The position numbers were made by a program, and so were the translations under genes. From positions 1 through 64,000 of the forward strand of contig NZ_FRAB01000003.1 in assembly GCF_900142195.1 (NCBI RefSeq): a stretch of 64,000 bases of DNA, read 5' to 3'. This DNA comes from Paraburkholderia terricola (GTDB taxonomy: Bacteria > Pseudomonadota > Gammaproteobacteria > Burkholderiales > Burkholderiaceae). The notes beneath the pieces were generated by a model. The model was not told the DNA's origin. It worked only from the letters and a program-made list of their open reading frames with translations, and did not search any database. Of the stretch, positions 36,467-45,463 are shown one piece after another. Numbering within the stretch: position 1 is the stretch's first letter; each line of letters opens with the position of its first letter.

Positions 36467-36705
36467 CCTCAAATTCCTCGCGAGATTCGTGGTGCGCCGG
36501 CAGGCGTCTTGCATATTTGACTGAGTATAGGCGAGGGTCCGGATGATTCAATGCTCACAGGAATGAAGCCCGCCTGGCCGGGCGCGCCAATCCGTGGACC
36601 TTATAATGGGGCCAGCAGAAACGCCGGATCGCGGCGGGGCGGACCGCCCGTCATGCCCGCCGCATGATGAACCACGGCGTTGCATTTTTTCGAGCATCCA
36701 TTGCC

Positions 36706-37017
36706 ATGAAGATCATTCGCAGCAAGAGCTTCACCGCGACGCGCGCCTGGGGCGCGCTCGATATCGCCAACATGGGCGGCATCACGACGCGCCTGCACTG
36801 GACCGATCAGCCGTACAAGTGGCACGTCAACGACGGCGAGGAAGTGTTCGCCGTGCTCGACGGTCGCGTGGAGATGCGCTACCGGGAAGGCGGCGTCGAG
36901 CAGTCGACCGTGCTGGAAACCGGCGATGTGTTCTACGCGTCGGTGGGTACGGAGCACGTGGCGCATCCGCTCGGCGCGGCGCGCATTCTGGTGGTGGAGG
37001 CGGAAGGCAGCGTGTGA
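36706..37017 (+). CDS. Small cupin-domain protein
   Basis: 103 residues forming one cupin barrel. The first motif is HVNDGEEVFAVLDGRVEMRY (metal His/Glu) and the second GDVFYASVGTEHVAHP (His). Such stand-alone cupins bind metal and small ligands. There are no pathway clues from the neighbours. The ribosome site is poor; an earlier ATG at 36664 would add 14 residues (MMNHGVAFFRASIA), so the start is not certain. Confidence 0.8.
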   Translation: MKIIRSKSFTATRAWGALDIANMGGITTRLHWTDQPYKWHVNDGEEVFAVLDGRVEMRYREGGVEQSTVLETGDVFYASVGTEHVAHPLGAARILVVEAEGSV

Positions 37018-37175
37018 GCGCCCATGCGGCGACGCCGTGTCGCCGCGGTTGCAAGCGTAGCCGGCGGCATAATGGCTGGTTGCCGCTCACGCCCGCGCCC
37101 ACGCCTGCGCGCCGGGCGGCACGGCAAATGCTGGGCTGATTGAATCCGATTGAATCAACATGTCGAGGACATCAC

Positions 37176-37955
37176 ATGACAGGACACTGGCGATTGACGG
37201 GGACCCGAATGCTGACCGTGGTCGCGCTCGGCGCGATGTTCACGGGCTGTACGAGCATGCCGTGGGACAGCACGCCGTTCTATGGCAATGCGCCCGCCCG
37301 CCCGACCACCCTCAACACGGTCCCGGTGCCGGCCGGTTTCTATCGCGTCAATCCGGGCGATACGCTGGCGGGCATCGCCTCGGCGTATGGCCATAAGCCG
37401 CAGGATATCGCCGCGTGGAACGGGCTCGCCGCGAACGCCATCGTCAATCCGGGCCAGGTGCTGCGCGTGTCTCCGCCGATGGCGTCCGGCAGTGTCGTGA
37501 CGCCGCCTGTCGGCGTCGCCGGTCCGAATGCGCCGGCCGCGCCGGCCGCGCCGGCCGGCCCCACGGCTTCCGGCGCGCCGCAACAAGGCGTGCTGCTGTG
37601 GCCGCTGCGTGGACCGGTGCTGAAAACGTTCGCGCCCGGCAGGTCGAACGGCATCGTGATCGGCGGCCGTCCCGGCGATCCGGTCAAGGCGGCCGCCACC
37701 GGCCGCGTGGTCTATGCGGGCACGGGCATCGAAGCGTACGGTCCGCTCATCATCATCAAGCACGACGACTCCCTGATCACCGCCTACGGGCAGAACAGCA
37801 CGCTGCTCGTCAAGGAAGGCGACGCGGTCGCGCAAGGGCAAACCATCGGCGAAGTCGGGGTGGACGGCCGCGGCGTGGCGTCGATCCAGTTCGAGGTCCG
37901 CCAGAACGGCCAACCGGTCGATCCGCTGGCGTGGCTGCCGAGGTCGGGCGGGTAA
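37176..37955 (+). CDS. LysM/LytM lipoprotein, NlpD-like
   Basis: 259 residues. A lipoprotein signal ends at MFTGC (Cys about 25). A LysM motif (FYRVNPGDTLAGIASAYGHK with AWNGLAANAIVNPGQVLRV, about 55-100) binds peptidoglycan. After a Pro/Ala linker a LytM/M23-like barrel runs from about 135 (GVLLWPLRGPVLKTFAPG). The metal ligands of active M23 peptidases are missing: the usual HxxxD becomes SNGIVIGG and the late HxH is SIQFEVRQ. It is therefore probably an amidase activator in the style of NlpD/EnvC, not a hydrolase. The ATG follows GAGGAC. It is not beside rpoS, where the main nlpD normally lies, so it is an additional copy. Confidence 0.88.
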   Translation: MTGHWRLTGTRMLTVVALGAMFTGCTSMPWDSTPFYGNAPARPTTLNTVPVPAGFYRVNPGDTLAGIASAYGHKPQDIAAWNGLAANAIVNPGQVLRVSPPMASGSVVTPPVGVAGPNAPAAPAAPAGPTASGAPQQGVLLWPLRGPVLKTFAPGRSNGIVIGGRPGDPVKAAATGRVVYAGTGIEAYGPLIIIKHDDSLITAYGQNSTLLVKEGDAVAQGQTIGEVGVDGRGVASIQFEVRQNGQPVDPLAWLPRSGG

Positions 37956-38170
37956 GCGAAGTGCAAGGTTCTGCTCGCCCGAGCCCGGCTGGGCCAGGGC
38001 GAGGGCGGCATGAGCGTGCGGCACGCGAGAACCTTGCGCCATGCGTCGCCCCTTCAGCGTGAGTCCAGGCGCTGCGTCGCTTAAATAATTTGAATACACT
38101 GTGTGGCTTCGCAGCCGGCGCGCCGGCTGCGATCGGCTGTCATCCCTAGATAGACGCACAGGAATTCACC

Positions 38171-39178
38171 ATGATCGATTTGCGCAGCGATACCGTAACC
38201 CGTCCGACCCCGGCCATGCTCGCGGCCATGTCCGCTGCCGAAGTGGGCGACGACGTCTGGGGCGACGACCCCACCGTGCTGCGCCTGCAGGCAAGCGTCG
38301 CGGAGCGCGCCGGCAAGGAGGCGGGGCTGTTCTTCCCGAGCGGCACGCAAAGCAATCTGGCGGCGTTGATGGCGCACTGCGCGCGCGGCGACGAATACAT
38401 CGTCGGGCAACTGGCGCACACCTATAAGTACGAGGGCGGCGGCGCGGCGGTCCTCGGCAGCATCCAGCCGCAGCCGCTCGAAAACGCCGCCGACGGTTCG
38501 ATTCCGCTCGACAAGATCGCCGCCGCGATCAAGCCGATCGACAACCACTTCGCGCGCACGCGCCTGCTGGCGCTGGAGAACACCATCGGCGGCAAGGTGC
38601 TGCCCGAGGGGTATGTCGCCGAGGCGGTGCAACTCGCGCGTCAACGCGGCCTGTCGGTCCACCTCGACGGCGCGCGCGTCTACAACGCGGCGGTCGCGTC
38701 GGGCAAGCCGGTCGCGGCGCTGTGCGAGCCGTTCGATTCGGTCTCGATCTGTTTCTCGAAGGGACTCGGCGCGCCGGTGGGCTCGGTGCTGGTCGGCAGC
38801 CACGCGCTGATCGACGTGGCGCACCGCTGGCGCAAGGTGCTGGGCGGCGGCATGCGCCAGGCCGGCGTGCTGGCGGCGGCGTGCCTGTACGCGCTGGATC
38901 ACAACGTCGAGCGTCTCGCCGACGACCACGCGAACGCCGCGCACCTGGCGGCCGGGCTCGAAGCGATCGAGCCGGTCAAGGTGCAGTCGGTCGCGACCAA
39001 CATGGTGTTCGCGCAGTTTCCGCAGCAGCATTGCGCGCCGCTCGAAGCGTGGCTGAAGGAGCGCGGCATTCTCACGCAGATGCTGTACGCGTCGCGATTC
39101 GTCACGCACAAGGATGTGTCGCGTGCCGATATCGATACGTTTGTCGCCGCGGTGAAGGGGTATTTCGCGGCGCGGTGA
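38171..39178 (+). CDS. ltaE: Low-specificity L-threonine aldolase
   Basis: 335-residue PLP enzyme that splits threonine or allo-threonine to glycine and acetaldehyde. The N-terminus MIDLRSDTVTRPTPAM is diagnostic. The PLP Lys lies in ICFSKGLGAPVGS (about 199), and the cofactor Asp-Arg in VHLDGARVYNA. CACAGGAATTCACC gives a good ribosome site. It is monocistronic, ended by a bidirectional hairpin. Length and motifs are fully normal. Confidence 0.95.
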   Translation: MIDLRSDTVTRPTPAMLAAMSAAEVGDDVWGDDPTVLRLQASVAERAGKEAGLFFPSGTQSNLAALMAHCARGDEYIVGQLAHTYKYEGGGAAVLGSIQPQPLENAADGSIPLDKIAAAIKPIDNHFARTRLLALENTIGGKVLPEGYVAEAVQLARQRGLSVHLDGARVYNAAVASGKPVAALCEPFDSVSICFSKGLGAPVGSVLVGSHALIDVAHRWRKVLGGGMRQAGVLAAACLYALDHNVERLADDHANAAHLAAGLEAIEPVKVQSVATNMVFAQFPQQHCAPLEAWLKERGILTQMLYASRFVTHKDVSRADIDTFVAAVKGYFAAR

Positions 39179-39260
39179 GCGAAGAGACGCATGCTTCTCG
39201 AGGCCGGGACCTGAAAAGTCCGCCGGCAGAAACCGTTACCGAACGAGGGCATGAGCATTC

Positions 39261-39299
39261 AAAAGCGGGCGCACTGTCACAGCAGTGCGCCCGCTTTTT
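39261..39299. terminator. Bidirectional terminator between ltaE and MFS gene
   Basis: A perfect 16-bp stem (AAAAGCGGGCGCACTG, loop TCACAG, CAGTGCGCCCGCTTTT) with T-runs on both strands. It touches the stop codon of the MFS gene. Confidence 0.9.
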
Positions 39300-40667
39300 C
39301 TATTTCGCCGACGCCTGCACATGCGCCCCCGCGCGATGCGACGGCGCCAGTAGCCGCAGTCCGCTCGCGAGACTTGCCGCGCCCGCGAAGAAGGCGCCGG
39401 CCGCGAGCGCGAGCGTCGGACCATGCCGTCCGGCGATACCGAAGCTCAACGCGACGAGCGCCGCGCCGGTGGTTTGCCCGAGCAGCCGCGCGGTCGCGAC
39501 GATTCCGCTGGCGCCGCCGCTGCGCTCGGGCGGCGCGCTCGCCATCAACGCCTTCAGGTTCGGCGATTGAAAGAAGCCGAAGCCCGCGCCGCAGATCGCC
39601 ATGCGGATGCCGATGTCGAGCACGTGCGGATGCACCGGCAAGAGCGCGAGCGACGCCATTCCCGCCGACATCACCGCGAGGCCGATCGCGCCGAGCAGTC
39701 CAGGCGGATAGCGGTCGGACAGACCGCCCGCCAGCGGCGCGGCCAACGCCACCACCACCGGCCACGGCGTCATCAGGAAACCGGTTTCGACCTGGCTGCG
39801 ATGCAGCACGTCCTCGAAGTAAAAGGGCAGCGAGACGAACGCGAGCCCTTGCGCGGCGAACGAGCACACGGCGGTCAGCGCGGACAACGCGAACACCGGC
39901 CGCTTGAACAGATCGACGGGCAGCATCGGCGCCGGATGACCCGTTTCACGCCGGATCAGCAACAGCCCGAATATCACGGCGACCGCCGCCGCGCTCAGCA
40001 CGACTTGCGCCGGCGCGCGCTGGGCCGCCTCGCCGAGCGCGAAGATCAGCGCGGCAAAGGTGATGACGTTGAGCAGCGCCGCGACCGGGTCGAAGTTGTG
40101 CGTGCCGCGTTCCGTGTGCGGCAACGCGGGCCACGCGAAGCCCAACGCCAGTAGGCCGAGCGGCACGTTGACCGCGAACAGCCACGGCCATGCGGCCACA
40201 GAAAGAATCAGCGATGCCACCGTCGGCCCGACCGCGAACGACACGCCGACGATCAGCGCGTTGGTGCCGAGGCCGCGCCCGAGCCGATGCGGCGGATAAA
40301 GATAGCGGATCAGCGCGGTGTTGACGCTCATGATCGCGCTCGCGCCGAGCCCTTGCAGCACGCGCGCGGCGGTGAGCATCGGCAGCGTCGAGGCGAGCGA
40401 GCAGACGAGCGACGCCAGCGTGAACAGCGCGATGCCGCCGATATAAATCCGCCGATGCCCGACGATGTCGCCGAGCGCCGCGAGCGGCAACAGCGTCGCG
40501 ACCATCGCGAGCTGATACGCGTTGATGATCCACACCGACGCCGCGGGCGCGGCGTGCAAGTCCGCCGCGATGGCGGGCAAGGCGGTGTTGGCGATCGCGG
40601 TGTCGAGCGTGGCGAGCGCGACCGCGAGCATGATCGCGGCCATCGCGCGGCGGTTGGCGGCGGACAT
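39300..40667 (-). CDS. MFS drug/solute exporter (DHA2-like)
   Basis: 455-residue inner-membrane transporter with many hydrophobic spans. Motif A-like GDIVGHRRIYIGG lies between TM2 and TM3, and a motif C-like glycine-rich TM5 (VGVSFAVGPTVASLIL) marks it as an antiporter-type exporter. TM1 contains ALATLDTAIANTALPAIA, the pattern of the DHA2/EmrB/QacA group. The ATG at 40667 (MSAANRRAM) is preferred for topology; upstream TTG openings have no better ribosome site. The substrate is unknown. It diverges from glgP over an unusually long repeat-bearing spacer. Confidence 0.87.
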   Translation of the reverse strand: MSAANRRAMAAIMLAVALATLDTAIANTALPAIAADLHAAPAASVWIINAYQLAMVATLLPLAALGDIVGHRRIYIGGIALFTLASLVCSLASTLPMLTAARVLQGLGASAIMSVNTALIRYLYPPHRLGRGLGTNALIVGVSFAVGPTVASLILSVAAWPWLFAVNVPLGLLALGFAWPALPHTERGTHNFDPVAALLNVITFAALIFALGEAAQRAPAQVVLSAAAVAVIFGLLLIRRETGHPAPMLPVDLFKRPVFALSALTAVCSFAAQGLAFVSLPFYFEDVLHRSQVETGFLMTPWPVVVALAAPLAGGLSDRYPPGLLGAIGLAVMSAGMASLALLPVHPHVLDIGIRMAICGAGFGFFQSPNLKALMASAPPERSGGASGIVATARLLGQTTGAALVALSFGIAGRHGPTLALAAGAFFAGAASLASGLRLLAPSHRAGAHVQASAK

Positions 40668-40883
40668 GGGGCCGTCTGCCGGACGGATTGGGACGGCGGT
40701 GGCGCTGTTCTCTGACAAGGCGTGGCTCGGCGGGTAGGCATGCCGATGCGCGGCATGGTCGAGGATGCGGCGCGCAGGTGGCAGGGTTACGTGGAGAGGC
40801 GCGCGCATGACCCAGGTGCAGCGTTCGAGGCGAGCCGCGCGGCGAATGTAGCGATTGTTACAGAGTCGTGGAAATCGTGCTGG

Positions 40884-40926
40884 GAGATGGGGAGATGGGG
40901 AGATGGGGAGATGGGGAGATGGGGAG
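40884..40926 (+). repeat. 8-bp tandem array, five copies of GAGATGGG
   Basis: Five perfect copies of GAGATGGG followed by a partial copy that diverges after GAG. The unit is not a multiple of three. It lies about 220 bp upstream of the MFS start. Confidence 0.95.
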
Positions 40927-41140
40927 TGGAGGAAGTGGGCGGCGCGCGGTTGCGCCTTGCGCTGTTGCAACTAACGGCCAGGCCTGCCTCGCGTCCGCGA
41001 ATCGGCGCGCGCGCCGCGCCATCGCAAGCCGCTTTGGCACAACCTGTCACTCAACGATGACAGCCCGATTCGAGCACGGCTTGCGGCGATCGGCTCATTC
41101 ATCCCCGCGTCACCCATGCGGAAAATAATCGAACTGCGTT

Positions 41141-41229
41141 GCGCCCTATGCGCCCTATGCGCCCTATGCGCCCTATGCGCCCCATGCGCCCCATGCGCCC
41201 CATGCGCCCCATGCGCCCCATGCGCCCTT
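41141..41229 (+). repeat. 9-bp tandem array, nine copies in two variant blocks
   Basis: Four copies of GCGCCCTAT are followed by five copies of GCGCCCCAT and a partial copy. The single-base variant is neatly segregated into two blocks. The 9-bp unit keeps frame: one plus-strand frame reads repeating Ala-Leu-Cys then Ala-Pro-Cys, and a minus-strand frame reads repeating Gly-Arg-Met/Ile. Confidence 0.95.
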
Positions 41230-41496
41230 GACCGCCCGCAATCGTTTGCCTGCTTTGCGGGCCGATGCACGTGCGCAGTGCTGCGCCCGTGCCGCTTGCA
41301 CCGCCTGCGTGCGCAAAACCCGCGCGCCGGCGGATGACGGCGGGCATGGCATGTGCGTGAACACGCGCTCGCGCTTGCCGGTGTCCGCGAGCCGTAAAAT
41401 GTCCTACTCTCTTTTTTAACCCGCCTGACCGGCACGCGCCTCCCGCCCGTCATCTGTGCGGTCCGCGCATGCCGCGTCTTTTTACCGGAGGCTTCG

Positions 41497-43950
41497 ATGA
41501 CAGCCGTCGATCTGGAATTCGACCAGCTCAACAGTACCGTCGACGCGCTACGGCGCTCAATTTCCAATCGCATGATGTATGGCGTCGGCAAGGACGCCGT
41601 CACCGCCCATCCGCATGACTGGCTGCATGCCGCCGCGCTCGCCGTGCGCGACCGGCTGGTCGCGCGCTGGATGAAAACCACGCGCCTGCAATACGAACAG
41701 GACGTGAAACGCGTCTACTACCTGTCGATGGAATTCCTGATCGGCCGGACCTTCACGAACGCGCTGCTCGCGCTCGGCATCCACGATCAGATGAAGGAAG
41801 CGCTCGCGAGTCTCGGCGTGGACATGGAAGCGCTCACCGATATCGAGCCGGACGCCGCGCTCGGCAACGGCGGCCTGGGCCGGCTCGCGGCCTGCTTCCT
41901 CGATTCGATGGCGACGCTCGGCATTCCGGGCTTCGGCTACGGCATCCGTTACGAGTACGGCATGTTCCGTCAGGAAATCGTCAACGGCGAGCAGGTCGAG
42001 GCGCCGGACTACTGGCTGCGCGCGGGCAATCCGTGGGAGTTTCCGCGGCCCGAGATCAAGTACATGGTGCACTTCGGCGGGCGCACCGTGCAGCGTGGCG
42101 AACACGTGGAATGGATCGACACCGAGCACGTGAACGCGACCGCCTACGACACCGTCATCCCCGGTTATGCGACGGACGCGACCAACACGCTGCGCCTGTG
42201 GTCGGCGCGCGCGACCGACGAACTCGACCTCGGCGCGTTCAATCGCGGCGACTACCGCAATGCGGTCGACACGAAGAACATGTCGGAGAACGTCTCGCGC
42301 CTGCTCTATCCCGACGACTCGACGCCCGCGGGCCGCGAACTGCGGCTGCGCCAGGAATATTTTTTCGTCTCGGCGACCATGCAGGATCTGATTCGCCGCT
42401 ATCAGCGCACGCACAGCACCTTCGGGCGCTTCTCCGAAAAGGTCGCGGTGCATCTGAACGATACGCACCCGGTGCTCGCGATTCCCGAACTGATGCGTTT
42501 GCTCGTGGACGTTCATCACCTGCCGTGGGACAAGGCGTGGCATCACGTCACGAAGATCTTCTCGTACACGAACCACACGCTGATGCCCGAGGCGCTCGAA
42601 ACATGGGACGTCGAGATGCTCGCGCGTCTGTTGCCGCGGCATCTGGAGATCATCTTCGAGATCAACGCCGGCTTTCTCAAGCATGTGAGCGAGCAGTCGG
42701 GGCATGACGCCGAGATGATCCGCCGCATTTCGCTCGTCGACGAATATGGGCAGCGGCGCGTGCGAATGGCCTATCTGGCGATCGTCGCGAGCCACAAGGT
42801 GAACGGCGTCTCCAAGCTGCATTCGCAACTGATGACGCGCGACATCTTCGCCGACTTCGCGCGCATCTATCCGGACCGCTTCACCAACGTGACCAACGGC
42901 ATCACGCCGCGCCGCTGGCTCGCGCAAGCGAGTCCGTCGCTGTCGTCGCTGATCGATCAGCAGATCGGCCGGCATTGGCGCAGCAATCTGTTCGACCTCG
43001 AACAACTGCGCGAGCTGCGCGGCGACAGCGCGTTCGTCGAGGCTTTCCGCGAGGCGAAGCGGCAGAACAAGCTGCGGCTCGTGCAGCGGCTCGCGCATCA
43101 CACGAAGCTGCATTTCGATCCCGACGCGCTGTTCGATCTGCAGGTCAAGCGCATTCACGAATACAAGCGGCAACTGCTGAACGTGCTGCACGTGATCGTG
43201 CGTTACAACCAGATTCGCGCGAACCCGGAGCGCGACTGGGTGCCGCGCGTGGTGATGTTCGCGGGCAAGGCGGCGTCCGCGTACCGGATGGCGAAGACGA
43301 TCATCAAGCTGATCGGCGACGTGGGGCAGACGATCAATCACGACCCGCTGGTGGGCGACCGCCTGAAGGTGGTGTTCGTGCCGAACTACGGCGTGAGCGT
43401 GGCGGAGCTGATCATTCCGGCGGCCGATCTGTCGGAGCAGATTTCGATGGCCGGCACGGAAGCGTCGGGCACCGGCAACATGAAGCTGGCGCTCAACGGC
43501 GCATTGACGATCGGCACGATGGACGGCGCGAACATCGAAATCTGCGACGCCGTGGGGCGCGAGAACATCTTCATCTTCGGCCACACCGCCGACGAAGTGG
43601 ACAGCCTGCGCGCCACCGGCTACCGGCCGCGGCAACTCTACGAGGAAAATCCCGAGCTGCGCATGGCGCTCGACCAGATCCGCACGGGTTTTTTCTCACC
43701 TGACGATCCGCTGCGCTTTTCGGACATCTTTCACACGCTGGTCGACTGGGGCGATCACTACATGGTGCTCGCCGACTTCGCCGCGTTCGCCAAGGCTCAG
43801 CGCGAAGTGGATGCGCGCTTCGTCGACAAACGCGCGTGGACTGAAAGCGCGATCGAGAACGTCGCGGGCATGGGGCAGTTTTCGTCGGACCGCACGATCG
43901 GCGAATATGCGCGCGATATCTGGCGGGTGAGTCCGCTCGACATGGCGTGA
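41497..43950 (+). CDS. glgP: Glycogen/starch/maltodextrin phosphorylase
   Basis: 817-residue PLP enzyme that phosphorolyses alpha-1,4-glucan ends to glucose 1-phosphate. Characteristic segments include VYYLSMEFLIGRTFTNALL, the PDAALGNGGLGRLAACFLDS glucan-site loop, and the PLP-lysine region EASGTGNMKLALNGALTIGT near residue 665. The active-site AEYNVSLAE-type segment reads VPNYGVSVAELIIPA. ACCGGAGGCTTCG before the ATG gives a strong ribosome site. Length is as in E. coli GlgP/MalP. No other glycogen gene is adjacent, so it is a free-standing unit ended by a perfect hairpin. Confidence 0.97.
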   Translation: MTAVDLEFDQLNSTVDALRRSISNRMMYGVGKDAVTAHPHDWLHAAALAVRDRLVARWMKTTRLQYEQDVKRVYYLSMEFLIGRTFTNALLALGIHDQMKEALASLGVDMEALTDIEPDAALGNGGLGRLAACFLDSMATLGIPGFGYGIRYEYGMFRQEIVNGEQVEAPDYWLRAGNPWEFPRPEIKYMVHFGGRTVQRGEHVEWIDTEHVNATAYDTVIPGYATDATNTLRLWSARATDELDLGAFNRGDYRNAVDTKNMSENVSRLLYPDDSTPAGRELRLRQEYFFVSATMQDLIRRYQRTHSTFGRFSEKVAVHLNDTHPVLAIPELMRLLVDVHHLPWDKAWHHVTKIFSYTNHTLMPEALETWDVEMLARLLPRHLEIIFEINAGFLKHVSEQSGHDAEMIRRISLVDEYGQRRVRMAYLAIVASHKVNGVSKLHSQLMTRDIFADFARIYPDRFTNVTNGITPRRWLAQASPSLSSLIDQQIGRHWRSNLFDLEQLRELRGDSAFVEAFREAKRQNKLRLVQRLAHHTKLHFDPDALFDLQVKRIHEYKRQLLNVLHVIVRYNQIRANPERDWVPRVVMFAGKAASAYRMAKTIIKLIGDVGQTINHDPLVGDRLKVVFVPNYGVSVAELIIPAADLSEQISMAGTEASGTGNMKLALNGALTIGTMDGANIEICDAVGRENIFIFGHTADEVDSLRATGYRPRQLYEENPELRMALDQIRTGFFSPDDPLRFSDIFHTLVDWGDHYMVLADFAAFAKAQREVDARFVDKRAWTESAIENVAGMGQFSSDRTIGEYARDIWRVSPLDMA

Positions 43951-43997
43951 TTTGAAGGCAGGGTTGCGCGGATTATGTTCCGCGCGCTCGCATGAAA

Positions 43998-44036
43998 AAC
44001 AAAGGCCGTGCGATTTTTCGCACGGCCTTTGTTCTT
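43998..44036. terminator. Bidirectional terminator after glgP
   Basis: A 16-bp perfect stem (AACAAAGGCCGTGCGA at 43998-44013, TCGCACGGCCTTTGTT at 44018-44033) with T-rich flanks on both strands, between two converging genes. Confidence 0.9.
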
Positions 44037-44073
44037 TATCGCCCGCTGAATATCGCCGAGCGTTTACCGAATG

Positions 44074-45165
44074 TCACTGCACGAGCGTCTCGGTCTCGCT
44101 CGCGGCATACAGGCCCAACTGCCCGCGCGGGAAATCGAACAGCACGTCGATGTTCTGCATGCCCATCAGGCCGATCACGATACGGTTGGCGCCCGGCTTT
44201 GCCTTGACGATCTCGACTTGCGCGTCCTGATAGCGATGCAGCCATTTGCCCGTGCCGAGCGCCACGTTGTAGTTGCCCTGATTGAGCACCTTGCCCACTT
44301 CGTCGTCACCGGTCCAGTTCGGCGCCTTGTCCATTTCGACGCGGATCATCTGCGTGCTGGCGGTGGCGAACACCAGCGGCGCGCAAAAGGTCATCCTGTC
44401 GCCGACGTTCACGCAGGCTCGCGGCCATTGCGCCGTGCCGTCTTTCGAGACCGTCATCGGCACCATCGTGTAGTCCTTCGTGAGCGCGTTCGACGGACTC
44501 AGCACCAGATACGGCTTGGTGAAGTTCGCATGCACCAGGTACCGCTGACCGATGTTGCCGGGCAATGCGCGCAGCGGTTGCGTGCAGCAGTTGTCGTCCG
44601 CTTGAGCCGCGCCGACGCCGAACAGGCCCGAGAACGCCCAGCCGAATTCGGCGGTGTAGCCGTCCATTCCCACGCAGCGCCGCGCGTTTTCCTGGCACTT
44701 CACCTGGTCGACCGCCTGCGCGTCGATCTGCGCCGGCTTCGTACCCGCGATGCTGAACGGCACCTTGACCGCCGCGCCGGAAATCTGCGCGCCGTTCGTG
44801 AGCGGCAGCGAACTCGCCGGGCCGGCGTTCGGATAGCTCCTGCCGGGCAGGACCGACTTCAACACGCGCACGCCTTGTGTGCCGGTATCGAGCGCCAGAT
44901 ACACCGGCTTGCCGTCGATCTGGACAGGCAGGCCGAGGCGTGCGTGACCCTGATCGGCGCGTTCCACTTGCAGCGGAATCAGCAGGCCGTCGTTGCCGTT
45001 GTTGATCAGCGCGGCAGTCGAGGCGGGCGGGGTGGGAACCGGGAACGTCGTGGAGCAGCCGCTCAGCGCGACGAGCGCGCCGGTGACGGCGAGCGCCGCG
45101 GCGCCCAGATGACGGAAACGATGAAGCGGGTGCCGGCGTGCGGCATCGGGAGACGACAGGGACAT
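44074..45165 (-). CDS. DUF3443 lipoprotein, retropepsin-like motif
   Basis: 363 residues. A lipoprotein signal ends at LVALSGC (Cys about 37). The mature chain is Cys-containing (CQENARRC, DNCCTQP), fitting the envelope. LALDTGTQGVRV (about 90-101) looks like the Asp-Thr-Gly site of aspartic proteases, but only one copy is present and no family catalytic evidence is known, so I keep the neutral name. DUF3443 proteins are frequent in Burkholderia, often near DUF2844 partners; no such partner is next to it here. The ribosome site is weak. It converges on glgP. Confidence 0.85.
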   Translation of the reverse strand: MSLSSPDAARRHPLHRFRHLGAAALAVTGALVALSGCSTTFPVPTPPASTAALINNGNDGLLIPLQVERADQGHARLGLPVQIDGKPVYLALDTGTQGVRVLKSVLPGRSYPNAGPASSLPLTNGAQISGAAVKVPFSIAGTKPAQIDAQAVDQVKCQENARRCVGMDGYTAEFGWAFSGLFGVGAAQADDNCCTQPLRALPGNIGQRYLVHANFTKPYLVLSPSNALTKDYTMVPMTVSKDGTAQWPRACVNVGDRMTFCAPLVFATASTQMIRVEMDKAPNWTGDDEVGKVLNQGNYNVALGTGKWLHRYQDAQVEIVKAKPGANRIVIGLMGMQNIDVLFDFPRGQLGLYAASETETLVQ

Positions 45166-45463
45166 AGGATCACGCTTTGTAAAAATGCGGGTCCCTGGCG
45201 AAGGCGATGCATCGTGAGCTGACCGGTAGACGGCACTGAGACAGCACGGGCGGCAATCTCAGTGGATTGCCGCGGTGTCAAGCGGGGAAACCGGGACGCT
45301 TGCGGGGCCTGCGGGGCGGGAACACGCGATGAGAGGAGCGGCGACTCTACACGGCCACCCAAGCTCAATTGCAAAGATGTGTCGACGTTTGCGGGTGAGC
45401 CGCGCGGCTGGCGACGCGCCTGCGCAAACATTGATCCAGGTCAAGCATCCCCTGGACGACGAC

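Larger units (their letters stand above)
40668..41496. other. 829-bp intergenic region with two minisatellites, upstream of glgP
   Basis: Holds no supported gene. It contains an 8-bp repeat array (40884-40926) and a 9-bp array (41141-41229). Several open frames run through it on both strands, but they are driven by the arrays and lack ribosome sites. The last 100 bases before glgP contain a clear GGAGG site at about 41488. Confidence 0.65.

Noticed and set aside
37624..37940. Active M23 peptidase
   Set aside because: The fold matches LytM but both metal-binding motifs are missing, so hydrolase activity is not claimed.
40884..41229. Possible CRISPR or integron-like array
   Set aside because: Units are 8 and 9 bp without spacers, there are no cas or integrase genes, and the two arrays are unrelated.
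41116..41337. 73-residue Cys-rich periodic peptide from the 9-bp array
   Set aside because: No ribosome site, and the periodic sequence is a direct result of the minisatellite; the opposite strand gives an equally open frame.
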